Shown: positions 42,990 to 55,320, counted from the first letter of the stretch. The stretch: DNA of 64,000 bases from Gnetum montanum (GCA_015680685.1 MNCI01009596.1:65865-129864), one strand, 5' to 3'. The notes: generated from the letters alone by a model not told the origin. Made by a program: numbers and translations.

Positions 42990-45350
42990 ATGTTAACTCG
43001 CACACACCATAAACCACCAACAATGTCTTTCTCATAGAGAAGCAACAATGCACTATATAGCAAGCACATTCATTGGAGAACTAATGAGATATATGATGAA
43101 GAAAATTGGAGTGACCAATCTTATGTAGGGGTTTCTTATGATCATGACCACCTTGATGACACTTAAAGACTACATTCACCTAAGATAAACAATCTTAGAG
43201 GAGATGACGTAAGTCCTAAACTAGGTAAGGCCTCAAGGCCTAAGACCTACTCAAAACCTAGAAATAATAAATCAAGGGACCCTATAGAACACCATAGAAG
43301 CTATGACAATCCTTCCAGTTCATCATCCTCCTCTTCCCCTTCAATGTCTAGTTTTGATGAAGATGAGCGTAGGTATGGAGATAAGGCTCCACTAAAGGGT
43401 CAAACTAAAAACCAAAATCGAACCCATGGGAAAAGTCAAAGACGTCACCACAAACATAGACAGCATCATCATGATCAAATGACTAGAGATAGAAATTTCC
43501 CTCACAACCTGTTTGATGACAATGAACACGTGTTGGTCATTAAGAGGCTAATGCATATCACAGAGGCCATTATGATATCTCATAGGCATCATAAAAAGAG
43601 TCGCCTACCTAAGCTTAACATGAATAATATTCCTAAATTTGCAAGAGGTTATGATTTAGATCTACAACATCATTTACAGGCCTTCCATGATGCCTGTGCT
43701 TTCTACAACATTGAAAGTTGATGGCAAAAGCTTAAGCTCTTTCCTAAGACACTAATTGATAAAGCCAAAGTGCGGTATAGATCATTGAGACCAAGTTTAA
43801 TCCAACGATGGTGCATAATGCTGGAACTATTCAACAAGAAATACCAAACCTATGCAAGAGTGTCCAATTTGAGGAGACAAATCCAAGAGTGAAAGCAAGA
43901 ACAACATGAACCCTTGGACATGGCCTTAGATAGATATTATGCCTTACTAAATAGATGCCCAAGCCATGGTTTCTCTAAGGAAAGGCAACTTTTCCACATC
44001 ATAGATGGACTTCATAATGAAACAAGGGAAACCCTTAGGATGTATGCCCTAGGGCAATTATACGAGCTCCAAGCCCATCAAATCTAGAAACTAATCGAGC
44101 ATGTGGCAAAAGAAGGAGAGATATGCAAATGGGAGAATGTCAAGAAATATCAATGGAACCCAACTCTTCAATAGAAGGAGGTCCATATCTATGGTAAGGA
44201 GAAAGAAACCACTCTCGATAAGGTGATCCCGCAATAACCCTTGCTGATATAGAAGTCTATTGATGAACTTGAAGTAAAGTTTAATAGGATGTCAAAATGG
44301 ATATATGAAAATGTTACAACTCTCGTTGAGACAGTTAAGAAGAGGATCATGCAAAACAAGCCAAGTGATCACAATAAACAAAGGATACATAACCAAGAAA
44401 CAACTAGGAACACTTTTCAACAACCAAGAAACATAGCTAAAGGAAGTGAGGCTATAGACTCAACCATAGACAAAGATAATGGATATGATAGCTGCATATA
44501 CGACCATCCAAAGGGCCATTGCCCAGTCTTGTTGCATCTACATGAGTATTGGGCAGGTGCATTAAATCCAAAATTTGTACAAAAGCACATGCCTGGGAGA
44601 TTTCCTCTTCCACAAGGTAATTATAGACAGTCCCACAACCAATCGTACTATCCTAAGGGGACTTATTACCAGCCTCAACACAATCATCAACCACAATGGC
44701 AACAACCATAGTCGTGGGGGAGGCCACCACCAAATTAGCCCTATCCTTCCTATCCACCGAAACAGCATGGATATTATGTTCAACACCTTGTTTCTCCAAC
44801 TAGTTCTACATCCTCTACTTCAAATTATCACTACCACTCTCCCAAGTACCATCAACCCATGACATCTTTAGAGGGATCACCACCTTGCACCTCTTACCAT
44901 CCATCCTACCCTTAATATTCTCATCCTCCACCTTATTACATGCCATCACTAAGGACACGAGAAGGTTTTGCACCACAATATCAACAAACAAATGTCACTT
45001 GTGCTACAAATGTGCATAGACATGTTGACACCAATGGGTCTCAACCACAATGTCGGAAACGTACCTTTTAGAGGAATGGCCATAAGCTGAAGCAAAAGAC
45101 TCATGGATCTACCACATCATTTGAGCCAACACAATGCCAATCTAGTGCAATGCCTCCCTTTTTACCACCACCATCCTCTGATTCTACACATGGGCCACTA
45201 TCCATCATTACTCCAATTCCAAGCCTAAGCAATGAATCTACAAGCATGGGAAGACCAACAAATCCATGCATACCTTGATCCACCAGACATTTAACAATCA
45301 AGGATGTAATCAATGATTTGTCTACCTAGCAACCACAACATCAAAAGACA
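42990..45350 (+). pseudogene. gag pseudogene of element F
   Basis: Starts near MLTRTHHKPP (42990). A Ser-run linker (43,310-43,350) precedes an open stretch 43,344-43,721 with a His/Arg-rich part and MNNIPKFARGYDLDLQHHL. The core continues after a TGA with WQKLKLFPKTLID, RYYALLNRCPSHGFS and MYALGQLYEL. A second open stretch, 44,289-44,711, contains CIYDHPKGHC and LNPKF, then a Tyr/Pro/Gln-rich tail to about 45,330. Only about ten stops occur over 2.3 kb, so gag is better kept than in B. Confidence 0.75.
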
Positions 45351-46213
45351 CCCAGTAGCTAGGGTATGAATGGTTACTAATGTTTTATACATGCATGGAT
45401 CCTATCTATCCACTTATTAATCCTTGTCACGACCAAATGTTTAGTCATAGGGGTCATCCCCCATTCTAATCTTCAGGATTCTTAAATGTTTTTCATCTTT
45501 TTATTTTACAATTTTTTGTCATTTCCTATTTCTTAATATAATTTTTCTTATTTCTTCCTATTCCTTCTAATTGTTGTTTTCATTTTCTTTGTTATGTAAT
45601 CTTACTTGTGAATAAAACGATCATGTTGTCCATTGAGGTGAGGTTTTCTCTATGTTGTCAAGTCACAGGGGACTTATTATTTGGATAGTGAGACCACGTC
45701 ATCCATCCACTCATTTCATTAATAAGAGGTTTTTTCCATAGTCATGATGATATTCTTTTTCATCATCTAGCCTAAAAATAAATCCATAATCATTGTGTTT
45801 CAGTAGAAGAGTGTAGAACCAAGGCAAAATGTAACGAGTGTGACATCAAGGGGATTTGTGGATTCTCTTTAGCTACTTCTATATGTTCTATCATGTTGCT
45901 AAGGTTGTAATTATATCCTTGTAGATCTAACAAAAAATGGAAGTAAGAGTACTATAAAAAGACACTAGATAAATTTTGCAGGGCCCACTAGAAAGACATG
46001 TCCCCATGCCTGAAGGTTGGTAGCTTCTTAGAACTTCCATAAAAAAAAAAAAGAAAAACAAACAACACTTTTTGAGGATTTTTCCTAAAAAATTTTCTGA
46101 CTCTGCAATCATATGAACTAAGAACTTAATGAACTAAGGTAACGAGTAAGGTATAAACTACTTACTGTTGAAGAACATAACCTTAGTAACATCCAATCTT
46201 TGCTTGATTGCAG
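45351..46213 (+). other. Post-pol non-coding region of element F
   Basis: AGTCATAGGGGTC at 45443, T-rich tract 45,480-45,600, GAGACCACGTCATCCATCCA at about 45,690 and GTGACATCAAGGGGATTTG at about 45,840. It ends TTGCTTGATTGCAG directly before the ORF3 ATG, a good 3' splice-site match. The GGGGAGGACCCACC block is missing here. Confidence 0.6.
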
Positions 46214-48900
46214 ATGGCCCCAAGAAGAGGTGCACAAGGAGTACCTTCACAGAGAGTAGCTAAGCATCCATGAGGTGGCCAATGCCAACAAGGCGAATGT
46301 GCGAATCATGAGGAGTAGAAAGCCCAATCATTTAGCATTCATCAAGAGGCTCCTATCATAGGACAATTGGTCCAAGGAGAGGCTGTCGAACCGCCAACTC
46401 CTATGCAGGGAAAACATCTCACATTGCCTCCTAAATGTCTTAAGGCCATCTAAGAAAAGTCCACGTTGACCATGATCATCGTGGAGATGAGTTTTGGCCC
46501 ATTTATGGAGTTTGCCGCAAAAGTGATTCAGATGCAACTTCAGGCATCACCCTTGTAGCCTATTCTTTTAAAGAGTGGCGAATGGTACCTTGGTGAGACC
46601 CACCAATTTTGGCACAACAAAGATGAAGGCACCTCTCTAAACATCTATGGAGTTAATGTCTCTTTCTTAGTTAAGGCAATTGTAGCAGCTCTTACTTTGC
46701 TAAACGAATGGGCTAAAGTAGTCCATTTGTCCACCAGTTTTAATCCTAATACTAGAAAACTATGGCTAAGATGGCCATACAACAAAGAAGACAAAACATA
46801 TAATGAACTGACTCTAGAGAAGAGGACGTATTTCAAGATCGATACATACCATATCTTCTTGACAAAAGGGCTTAATAGGATCTCAACATTTGCAACCAGG
46901 GGAAGTGCTATCTTAATGGGCAAATATGCGACAAATCTTCCCCAATTCTACTTTATCAAAATTCAAAGGCTGTTTGAGAAGAAAAAGGCAGGGAAACCAA
47001 CACTCCCATTTTCTTACCTAATTAAAAAGTTATGCAAATGCACTTGAATCCTTGGATATACAAATGATATCCCCAGGAAGGCTCAAAATGCCTCCTTCGC
47101 TGAACTCCTCAAACCTACAGCACCAAGAAAAGATCTTGGTGAAGCACAAGAACTGAAGAAGGAAGCATAGCCAAAAGTAGAAGTACAACATGAGCCTAAA
47201 TAGCACCCAGAAACACAAGCCCCACCATCACCACCATAGTAAGATTACAAGCCCTCAATGAGCCATTTACAAAAAAATTGCAAAGGTTGTCAATTACGGA
47301 AGTACAAATGAGTTTAATCTCTTTAGAGTAATCAATGATGTCGTATAGTCCATTGTTTCAACTGATTCAACAAGGGGAGAGATCTTGTTGCAATCAAGAG
47401 AAGGATCCCAATGGTCTAGATAAATCTCTAAAAATGTTGCATCCTTCTAAGTGATGCTTAAAACTAGAGAAGGTGTCACAGTTGTGGTAATGCAACATTA
47501 GAATGCAGCAAGCACAACAGAAGTAATCATGGATCATATCAAAGAATCATTCAATGTGCCTGTTGTGCCCTCAATAGATCTTACTAGGACCAGAGATGTG
47601 CAGATGTTGGCTGGGACTTCAATGACTCCTATGGTGCATAAGCATGTATTGGATCGACTACTACAAATGGGGTAAGTGATAACTACCTTGTTTGACATCC
47701 ATAGTGATGTCACTGCAACACAGTCAGACCTCATCACCACTAAAGGAAAGCTGGTTATGGCTGAAGTTAGGGTAGAACATGTAGAAGTAGAAGTACAAAG
47801 ACTACAATAAGAGCTGGTTTTCTTGAGAGCTGAATAATGAGATCCTACCCATTTTGTTTCATTTGACTAGTTAGAACAATTTAGGACAAAGTAGATGGCC
47901 AAGTTAATCAAGGAGAGAGCAGTTACAGAATAAGAAAAAGAGAAGGTAGTTTGGAATGCCTCTGTTGATGATGCACAATCCCATGCATACAAAAAGGTAT
48001 TAACTATCACATAAGAAGAAAATAAGTAGCTGGTTGCTGAGAATTCAAGGTTGATCATAATTGAAAAGCAAAAGAACATTCTTGAGGAGAGTGTCCACCC
48101 GTTGAGAGAACAACTGGTGAGGATCAACCAGGATATTAGTAGATTGGCTAAAGAGAATAAAATCCTCTCAATGGAGGAGGTTCATGCTATTTGTCAAAAA
48201 TCATCAATTGAAATCAACGCATGGTAGAATGAGGCCATGACGCATAAGAAATTGAAGGAACACTTCTACAACCAAGTAGGCATGTACAAATAAATAAATG
48301 AAAAAGAGATCTAGATGGCCAAAGCTCACATTAGCTCATTGTCAGCACAATATCCTAAGTGGAAACCAATTATGGATAGGTATGTCTTGGTCCACCAGGC
48401 AGAAGTAAAGAATAAAGACCTATAGATCAAAGATTTAAAAGAATACATGGCGTTGGCTAATCTCAGATATGCCAATCTTACTATGTTAATAGTAGGTCAA
48501 CCTTGGAACGAGTTGGAGAAGTAGGTAGCAACCACCTATGCATTGTATGAAAAAGAGTTTGTAGATTGAAAAGATTCTTTACAGAAGTTTCATGTGGCAA
48601 ACTCAAAATTGAAGGTGATTAAAGCCAGCTACCAAGGATAGAAGGACATCATCTCAAACCTAGCTAGGAGATTACTAGATTATCATGAACTGAGAGAAAA
48701 AGCTAAGGCCTTTGAGAAGGAACGACGACAGTTTACAGTTTGGTATGTGAAGGCTAATCAAATGTTCTTGTAATTGCCCTATCCTTGGGATGTACTGATC
48801 CCAACATACATCGGCTCAACAACCTGGACGGTACACAATCCAAGGATAGAAGAAGAAACATTTGCAGGCATTGCTCGATCACTACAAATTTCACAAGCCT
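46214..48900 (+). pseudogene. ORF3 of element F
   Basis: Starts MAPRRGAQGVPSQ immediately after the acceptor-like CAG. The N-terminal domain shows MSFGPFMEF, KSGEWYLGETHQFW (C: TSGEWYLGETYLFW) and an open stretch 46,697-47,047 with LTLEKRTYFKIDTYH, LPQFYFIKIQRLFEKK and LIKKLCK. A coiled-coil half follows (47,500-48,750; NLRYANLTMLIVGQPWNELEK-like) and then YPWDVLIPTYIGSTTWTV, matching C. Stops are scattered. The match over the whole length with C, where pol is gone, shows ORF3 is an integral part of the family. Confidence 0.65.
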
Positions 48901-49130
48901 AACAACAAAGGGAAGTAACCAATGGAGGAGCCACCACCTTTGGGCATCACATGAGCTTCCCAAATTTTTATCTTGTAATATTTTGTCCCATTTTTGTACT
49001 ACACCACTATGGCATGTAAGAGTCAATTGTTTTGTCTGTTGTTTAAGTTAGTCAATAATCTCATACCTTTCCAGTATTTTGTAAAGAACTTATTCCTCAT
49101 TTTGTTTAACTCAAGGATGAGTTTTCATTC

Positions 49131-49143
49131 AGTCATGGGGGTA
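49131..49143 (+). other. Polypurine tract of element F
   Basis: AGTCATGGGGGTA before TGATGA; identical to that of element A. Confidence 0.7.
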
Positions 49144-50019
49144 TGATGAGTCATCAATTTGTTAGGCCTTGATATCAGATACCCAATGTCGGAGCCCTGA
49201 TGTCGAAGCTAGGAAGTGATGTCAAATATCCAATGTCATCTCCTCTATGTTGGCCTATAAATACAACACTTGGGTGCACGATTAAGGAAGGTAATAGGTA
49301 GTAGAGAAAATAGTTTTAGTTTTCAATTTTTGATAGTCTTTCTTAGAGTTCTATTATTCCCAATGCGTGCCTGCAATGTGATGTTTGTAATCGTACAACA
49401 CCTTTGTTTGAGTGTCACATACTTGGACATGTTACATGACTGGCAATAAAGATCGAGATTACTTCTATCATTGCAACATCCACTTAGATTATTATTGCTT
49501 TTAATTGTTAATTATTTACTGTTTCCTTTAGTTAGCATTTCCATTTATTACTAGTTACGATTCCTGTTGTTAAGTGGAATGTGTGCACCTTAATCACGAG
49601 CATTTAAGTGTAAGTACTTGGTAATCTAGCAGTGTATTGTTTGGCACACCTAATGACATGTGCTTGGTAATCCCAAAAGTAGTCTCATGAAGTCCAAAAC
49701 ATATATGGACAACTAAGAGTGGATACTCATAGCACGTAGGCTAGTTTAGATCTTATTTTTTCATTGTTCATTAGCTTAGTTAATTTATCTCTTTATTGTC
49801 ATTAGGAGTAGCATAGAATTAGACAACATCATATGCCTCACTTTGGACTAAACCATACATGACAAACCTACCACTAGTCCAAGTGGGAAGACAGTGAATT
49901 GCGATCAAAGCTTAATAATCTAGATGCCGCAACTAGTCCCATCCACGGAATTCAACCTGATTGTGTGTGAACGCTTGTGATTTGTATTGTTGGGCATAGG
50001 GGTACCTCGTCACTCATCA
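49144..50019 (+). repeat. 3' LTR of element F
   Basis: Aligns with 42038-42897, carrying an extra segment of about 20 bases around 49,185 (partly repeating GATGTCGAAGC text). CCTATAAATACAAC at about 49,253 is its TATA region. Confidence 0.85.
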
Positions 50020-50175
50020 TTATCTTTTCTACTACCTATTACCTTCCTCAATTGTGCATCCAAGTATTGTATTTATAGGTTAGCGTAGAGGAGACGACAT
50101 TGAATATCTGACATCGCTTCCTAGCTTTGAAATCAGGTATTCGATATCAGGGCCTAACAAATTGATAACTCATCA
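50020..50175 (-). repeat. Inverted partial LTR (U3 start) abutting element F
   Basis: The reverse complement starts TGATGAGTTATCAATTTG at 50175 and follows the LTR of F for about 156 bases through CCTATAAATACAATAC and GGAAGGTAATAGGTAG, then stops at the 3' LTR end. It lacks the extra segment of the 3' LTR and so resembles the 5' LTR more. The next five bases (GTTAT) differ by one from the left flank of F (ATTAT). Confidence 0.8.
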
Positions 50176-51740
50176 GTTATGCATCTTAAACTACCCTTAT
50201 CATGAATCTATTTTGAAAACTCTTGCCTTGCATCTTATGACAATTTTAAATGATACACAAATAGATATTATGTTGGAATGTTTTGTAATTAGCAAGAGGA
50301 ATTGAACCTAAGATCTAGCAAAATTTGAATTCTAAAATATCAAAATTTGTTAATTTAGGAATTGAACCTGCAACCTATGAATATACATATTTTATTGATT
50401 TTTGATAGTGATCATGAAAAAAAATTGAACTCATGACTCATTATTATGAAAAAAAAAGAAAACAAATAATTCCCAAGAAAAATTCAATTACAAGAAACCA
50501 TCAATTATCTTTTATTCCACCTACAAATAGGGAGAGGATGAGAGGGAAAAAAAACACCCAAGGAAAAAATAGCTGAGTAGGACAAAAAAAGGAGGATGCA
50601 ATAGCAGGGTATGGAACTCTGAAGGGAGAGAAGACCGTAGCAATCCAATATTCTGATAATAACAAGGAGAGAGAAAACAAGTGCTACATAGCAATCCAAT
50701 ATTCTAATAATTCCTCTTAGCAAGCAAGATATATAAGCAAGGAGGTAAAATGATCCATTTTTGTTATATTTGATAATGGCCAACAAAGGTTGATTTTCTC
50801 AACTTCTCTCTTCTTGCTTGCCTAACCACCTTCACAATGCTTGTATGAAATTATCAATATTATTGCTGTAAGCTTTGATTCTTGAAACCTTTATTGCTTT
50901 TCTAGATCTCTCCACCCATCCTTTGCACTCTCACAGCTCAATGAGTTGGATGAGAGTTGTTTCTGTAATGATTCGGAAACACGCATAATGATTTGCAGTA
51001 TTTTTGGCAAAAGATTGCCAACAAGGGCCAAGGATCCCTGATATGAGGATTAGTACCATCGATAGAAAGTGAGAGTATCCTTGGGCCCATGGATAATTGT
51101 GAATGTTTTAGAATTGTTGAATTCTTGGGTTTTGGTTGAAATTTGGTTGATGAACCCTCCCCCTTTGAATGCATAAATTTTGGATCTAAATCTTGAATTA
51201 TACCTTTTTTTTTTCTATGTCTTCTCAAGTCTAATTTTGATATCTTTCTATAAGTTGATGGAGTGGGGGAAAACCTAAGATGTTAATTTATGGTTGTGAT
51301 CTATTTATTCTTTGTTGTCGAACATATAAATTGCTTGATTAAATGATTAATGTAAAATGGTTACAAGAGTTAAATTCAGATGGTCTTGTTTTGTATGATG
51401 TTAAATATTATAAAAATATTATTATGTGATTGAACAAATCTAAGATTATTAATTTATCTACTTTTGTGGTCATGTCTTTGGTTTACAATTGTGTAAATGA
51501 TCTTGATTAGATATTTCTTTTTATGTTGAATAAAAAAAGTTTGATTTTTTAATTTGATGAATTTTGCACAAATATTTTACTATCCTAATTTCTTTTTAAA
51601 ATTATCTCCTAATTCTTAAAATTAATCTTGACTGACTTGTTTTAAGCCTAAATCTTGGCACTATTGATTTTGTTTTAATTTTATATGTTAATGTCAGTTT
51701 GATTGTTCTAGAAAGAAAGCCACTTATGCATTTTCTTCTT
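50176..51740. other. AT-rich DNA, nothing recognised
   Basis: Contains a short direct repeat (CAATCCAATATTCTGATAAT-like at about 50,640 and 50,695). No coding sequence or RNA found. Confidence 0.4.
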
Positions 51741-51929
51741 TCAACTAGCTTTCTTTTTAGGGGCTTCAAGAATTTTCTCAACAAGAAAGCATATTCATTG
51801 GAAGGGATTTTAATGGTCACGTTGGATCTATGAAAATGGGATATGATAGGATTCATGGAGGACATAGATTTGGAGAGCATAATGATATGGGAGAATCATT
51901 ACTACAATTTGCAAGTACATGTGACTTTG
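51741..51929 (+). pseudogene. RTE-type LINE endonuclease, second part
   Basis: One frame reads LQEFSQQESIFIGRDFNGHV, then GYDRIHGGHRFGEHNDMGESL and LQFASTCDF. These are the GDFNGH (catalytic Asp and Asn) and following blocks of RTE endonucleases. It starts where the 41,175-41,357 piece stops. Confidence 0.75.
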
Positions 51930-52786
51930 TGAATCATGATTCATTAGGCTATGATATCGGACCCCCAGTATTGGATCTACGATATCGTGTACATGCTATC
52001 GTGACCTAAGTAATGATATCAGGTACACAATATCGTGACTCCTGTGCGAGCCTATAAATACACATGCAGGTGCACAGAGGAAGGAAGTAAGTTAAGATAG
52101 GAAACTTAGAGTAGTCTTTTAGTTTTCATTTTTAGTTCTTCTCAACCCTTTCTCCCAGTGCATGCCCGCAATGTGATGATTGTAATTGTACGACATCCTT
52201 TATTTGAGTGTGACGTACTTGGACATGCACATGATCAGAAATAAAGATCAAGATTACTTCATCATTACAACATTTACTTAGTTTAATTATTTAATTGTTA
52301 TTATTATTTATCGTTATCAAATGTGGAATGAGTACGACTTAATCACGAGCATCTACGTGTGACTACTTGGTATCCCAGTAGCGTACTTGGGCCATGTGCT
52401 TGGTAATCCCAGTGGTAATCGTGCATGAGGTTTGAGATGTGTACAGATGATTAAGGAACAGATGCTCATTGCACTTAGGCTAGCTTAGATTCTCTCTCCC
52501 TATCTCCTATTAGTTAACTCTCTCCCCCCTTTCCTCCTAGCTTAATTAAAGATTATTTTCCATTGTCTCTATGAGAAGCATTAGTTTAGGAACACATCAT
52601 ACACCTCACTCTGGACTAAACCATACGTGACAAAGCAAATACTAGTCCAGATGGGAAGATAGCGAACTGTGATCAACAAGTAACGATCTAGATACCACAA
52701 CTAGCTTGTCTGCAGAGTTCGATCGGATCATGCGTGAAACACTCGTATTCGTATGGTTGAGTGTAGGGGTACCTCGCCACTCATCA
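51930..52786 (+). repeat. Solo Ty3/Athila-family LTR inside the LINE
   Basis: Starts TGAATCATGATTCATTAGG and ends GGGGTACCTCGCCACTCATCA, with CCTATAAATACACATG at about 52,050. Flanks CTTTG (51925) and CCTTG (52787) differ by one base, fitting a 5-bp duplication. The LINE endonuclease continues on both sides. Confidence 0.75.
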
Positions 52787-53950
52787 CCTTGCAACTACAA
52801 ATACTTATTTCAAGCACATAGCATTTAATTACATATATGAGTGGTATTGATAAAATACAAATTGTTATTTCTTACTACACAAAAGAGACTATGCCATATG
52901 TAATGACTACAAGGTCATACCTAGAGAGTGCCTTGTAACTTAACGTTGACTAATGGTCATGGACTTAGCCATATAAAGCTTCAAAGGTAGCACTGGAAAA
53001 GGGACTAGATGCATAAAATGGTGGAATTTGAATGAAGATAACATCACTTTATTTAGAGAACAATTGCTTCACTAAAGCACTTGGAATTAAAATTAGAAAA
53101 TTGCATTTAGAAATTTGAAAAGAACATTTTGGATGAAACAAAAGGCAAAAAATACATCCCAATGGAGAGATGGTGGTGGAGTGTTGAAGTGCAACATGCT
53201 ATCCAAACAAGAAAAAATGATTTAAGGAATGACATCAAACTACTAGTCAAGAAAATAGGTTGATCTACAAAATGGTAAAAAAGAAGGCAACCATAGCAAT
53301 AGTCAAAGCTAAACTTAGCTTTTACAATAAATTAGGACCAAAGAAAGGAGAAAGATCTATTTATAAATTGGTAAAATTGATAAAGACATAAGAAATAGAA
53401 TTAAGGTAAGATGGTTAAAATGGAAATATGCTAGTGGTGTTCTATGTGATAAAAGAATAGCAATAAAATTGAAGAACAAATTTTACATGACAATAATCAA
53501 ACCTAATATCTTGTATGATACTAAATGTTGGGTAATACAAAAGAGTCATGAACAACAAATTAGTGTGCTAGAAATGTAAATGCTTTGATGGATCTTGAAT
53601 GTTATCAAAAAATATAAACTACATACTACAAACATCAGAGAAAGACTAGGAGTGACTTCTATTTCAAATAAGCTACAATAATGGTAGCTTAGATGGTTTG
53701 AACATGTGCAAAGAAGATTAGACAATGAGCCTATAAAAAAACATTGCTATCTCACTATTCCAAGAAAACCACAGAAAGGAAGACTAAATAAGACATAGAA
53801 AAAAAAAAACAATCGAAGATGATTTGAAAAAACTACAAATAAATAAAGATCTAGCTCTTCATAGAGTTGAATGGTGAAAAAGAACTCATGTAGCTGACCC
53901 TATTTTTTGGGACAATGTTAGGATGATGATGATGATCTTGAGCATCACAA
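52787..53950 (+). pseudogene. RTE-type LINE, post-endonuclease and RT C-terminus
   Basis: Continues the endonuclease (IDKIQIVISYYTK, CKDYKV-ECLVT-like, KWWNLNEDNITLFREQLL), then jumps to the RT end at about 53,400: GVLCDKRIAIKLKNKFYM, ILYDTKCWVIQKSHEQQI, LRWFEHVQRRLDNEPI and LHRVEW-KRTHVADP. The central RT with the active site is missing. The 3' end carries (GAT)n at about 53,921-53,936, a typical RTE tail. Confidence 0.75.
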
Positions 53951-54640
53951 TTAATATCAAAGTTAGGTTGCTCTCATGATAAATTGTTTATGAAGTTTTA
54001 CTTGTGATTTTTTGTGGGGTTTTACTTTTGAAGCACATTTGTTTAATGGTTGTCCTTTTTTACTCAAGAAAAAAGATTTTGAAGAAAAGAAAAAATGCAT
54101 TGAAGTTGAAGATAGAAAAACAATATGACATTGAAGATATAAAAAACCAAGTTAATGTCAATGATAAGAATGATCAAACGGCAATAAAGAATCCAGAGAA
54201 AATAGGAACTCTTACGTATATTTTTATTGGTACTAGAGAAAGTATTAAGCAACTTAAACATATAGTTAATATGGCAAATTTTTCCTTTTCTGATAATAAT
54301 ATTATTAACTTGAAGATTAAAACTAGTGTTGACAAGAAGGTTGTAGTTGATGACAAGGTGAAGATCTTCCACAAGTGGTACCACTTTATTTCTTTGATAC
54401 AAATATTAGCATTAAGCCACAACTCTTTATCTTGAATCCTTTTTCTATTTTATATTCAAGCATGTTCTTTTTTTTTTTTTTTGAGGAAATAGTCGGGAAT
54501 GTATTGCTGAAAAATATAGTACAAGAGATTACAAGTATCTAGTCATCAACGATGGGCCATGTGTGATGGGGTAACACCCCAAAATCAACATGCCAAAACT
54601 CCAGATTAGGTCAGTCGGATCCATTTTAAGCTACAGAACG
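53951..54640. other. Unassigned AT-rich stretch with one open frame
   Basis: A 143-codon open frame at 54004-54435 is Lys/Ile/Asn-rich, with no recognised motif. A T17 run lies near 54,470. It is probably not a gene. Confidence 0.3.
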
Positions 54641-54649
54641 AGTGTGGGG

Positions 54650-54733
54650 NNNNNNNNNNNNNNNNNNNNNNNNNNNNNNNNNNNNNNNNNNNNNNNNNNN
54701 NNNNNNNNNNNNNNNNNNNNNNNNNNNNNNNNN
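54650..54733. other. Assembly gap (84 N) flanked by G runs
   Basis: N runs from 54650 to 54733, followed by G-rich text to 54,761. The true length and content are unknown. Confidence 0.95.
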
Positions 54734-55320
54734 GGGGGGGGGGGTTGTGGTGGGGGGGGGGTGCAACAGCGACCCCCACAGGTTGAAAGTAGTGACCTTG
54801 CTAAGGGTTCGTCGGCAGCTGACGGTAGGCATAGTGTCGCCGTTCTAGCTCATGCAGAATATCCAGTGTGTTCCGATGGAGCTCCGTGTCAACAAAACTG
54901 ACGCCCTGCTAGATTCCTTGCATGGTCAACTCCCGTCAATTCCGATCTGCCGCCGATGTCCCCGCATCTAGATGGAAGCACACCAAGGTCCGGTGGATAT
55001 GTCATATGAGCTCTCCCCAGGAGCTATCGCAGTTGATGCCCAGGATGAGGTATGGGCACCGTCCACTTCTAAGCCACTAGCGGGCGCTGTGCTCGTGTGC
55101 CTAGTCCAGTTGGCTCTGCCACTGGGCCTCCTCCTCCTGATCTCGTTCCAGCTGCTCCCGTTCCGCCTCCTCTTACTGCCTTCGTGCGTTTTCCTCCTGT
55201 ATCAATTCTTCCTGCACTTGGGCTTGGATCTCATCCTTCAGCGGGCCTGGGCTACATCGGCCAGGAGGGTTTGTTGCCTCACCCACTTCAAGCATGCATG
55301 TTGAAAAGTTATGTAAATTT
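54734..55320 (+). other. GC-rich island next to the gap
   Basis: GC content is visibly higher than anything nearby. Frames such as 55097-55357 read Pro/Ala/Val-rich (TGPPPPDLVPAAPVPPPL), and 54972-55304 is Leu-rich. It may be part of a retrotransposon gag or polyprotein, or sequence foreign to this locus. No family recognised. Confidence 0.35.

Larger units (their letters stand above)
42038..50019 (+). mobile_element. Ty3/Athila-like element F without pol (non-autonomous, 8.0 kb)
   Basis: Two LTRs (860 and 876 bp), a decayed tRNA-Asp-type primer site, gag, a short scar, the non-coding block region, ORF3, polypurine tract and 3' LTR. Protease, RT, RNase H and integrase are all absent: gag text ends near 45,330 with CACCCAGTAGCT (the linker block), and the post-integrase region starts within about 60 bases. 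Left flank ATTAT (42033) and right flank TTATC (50020) share only TTAT. An inverted U3 fragment abuts the 3' end. Confidence 0.85.

Noticed and set aside
54004-54435. 143-residue Lys/Ile/Asn-rich open frame as a gene
   Set aside because: Composition follows the AT-rich DNA; the opposite strand is also open over 112 and 82 codons; no motif or homolog recognised.
54734-54763. G-quadruplex-forming G runs
   Set aside because: They directly flank an N gap and may be low-quality bases, so no structural claim is made.
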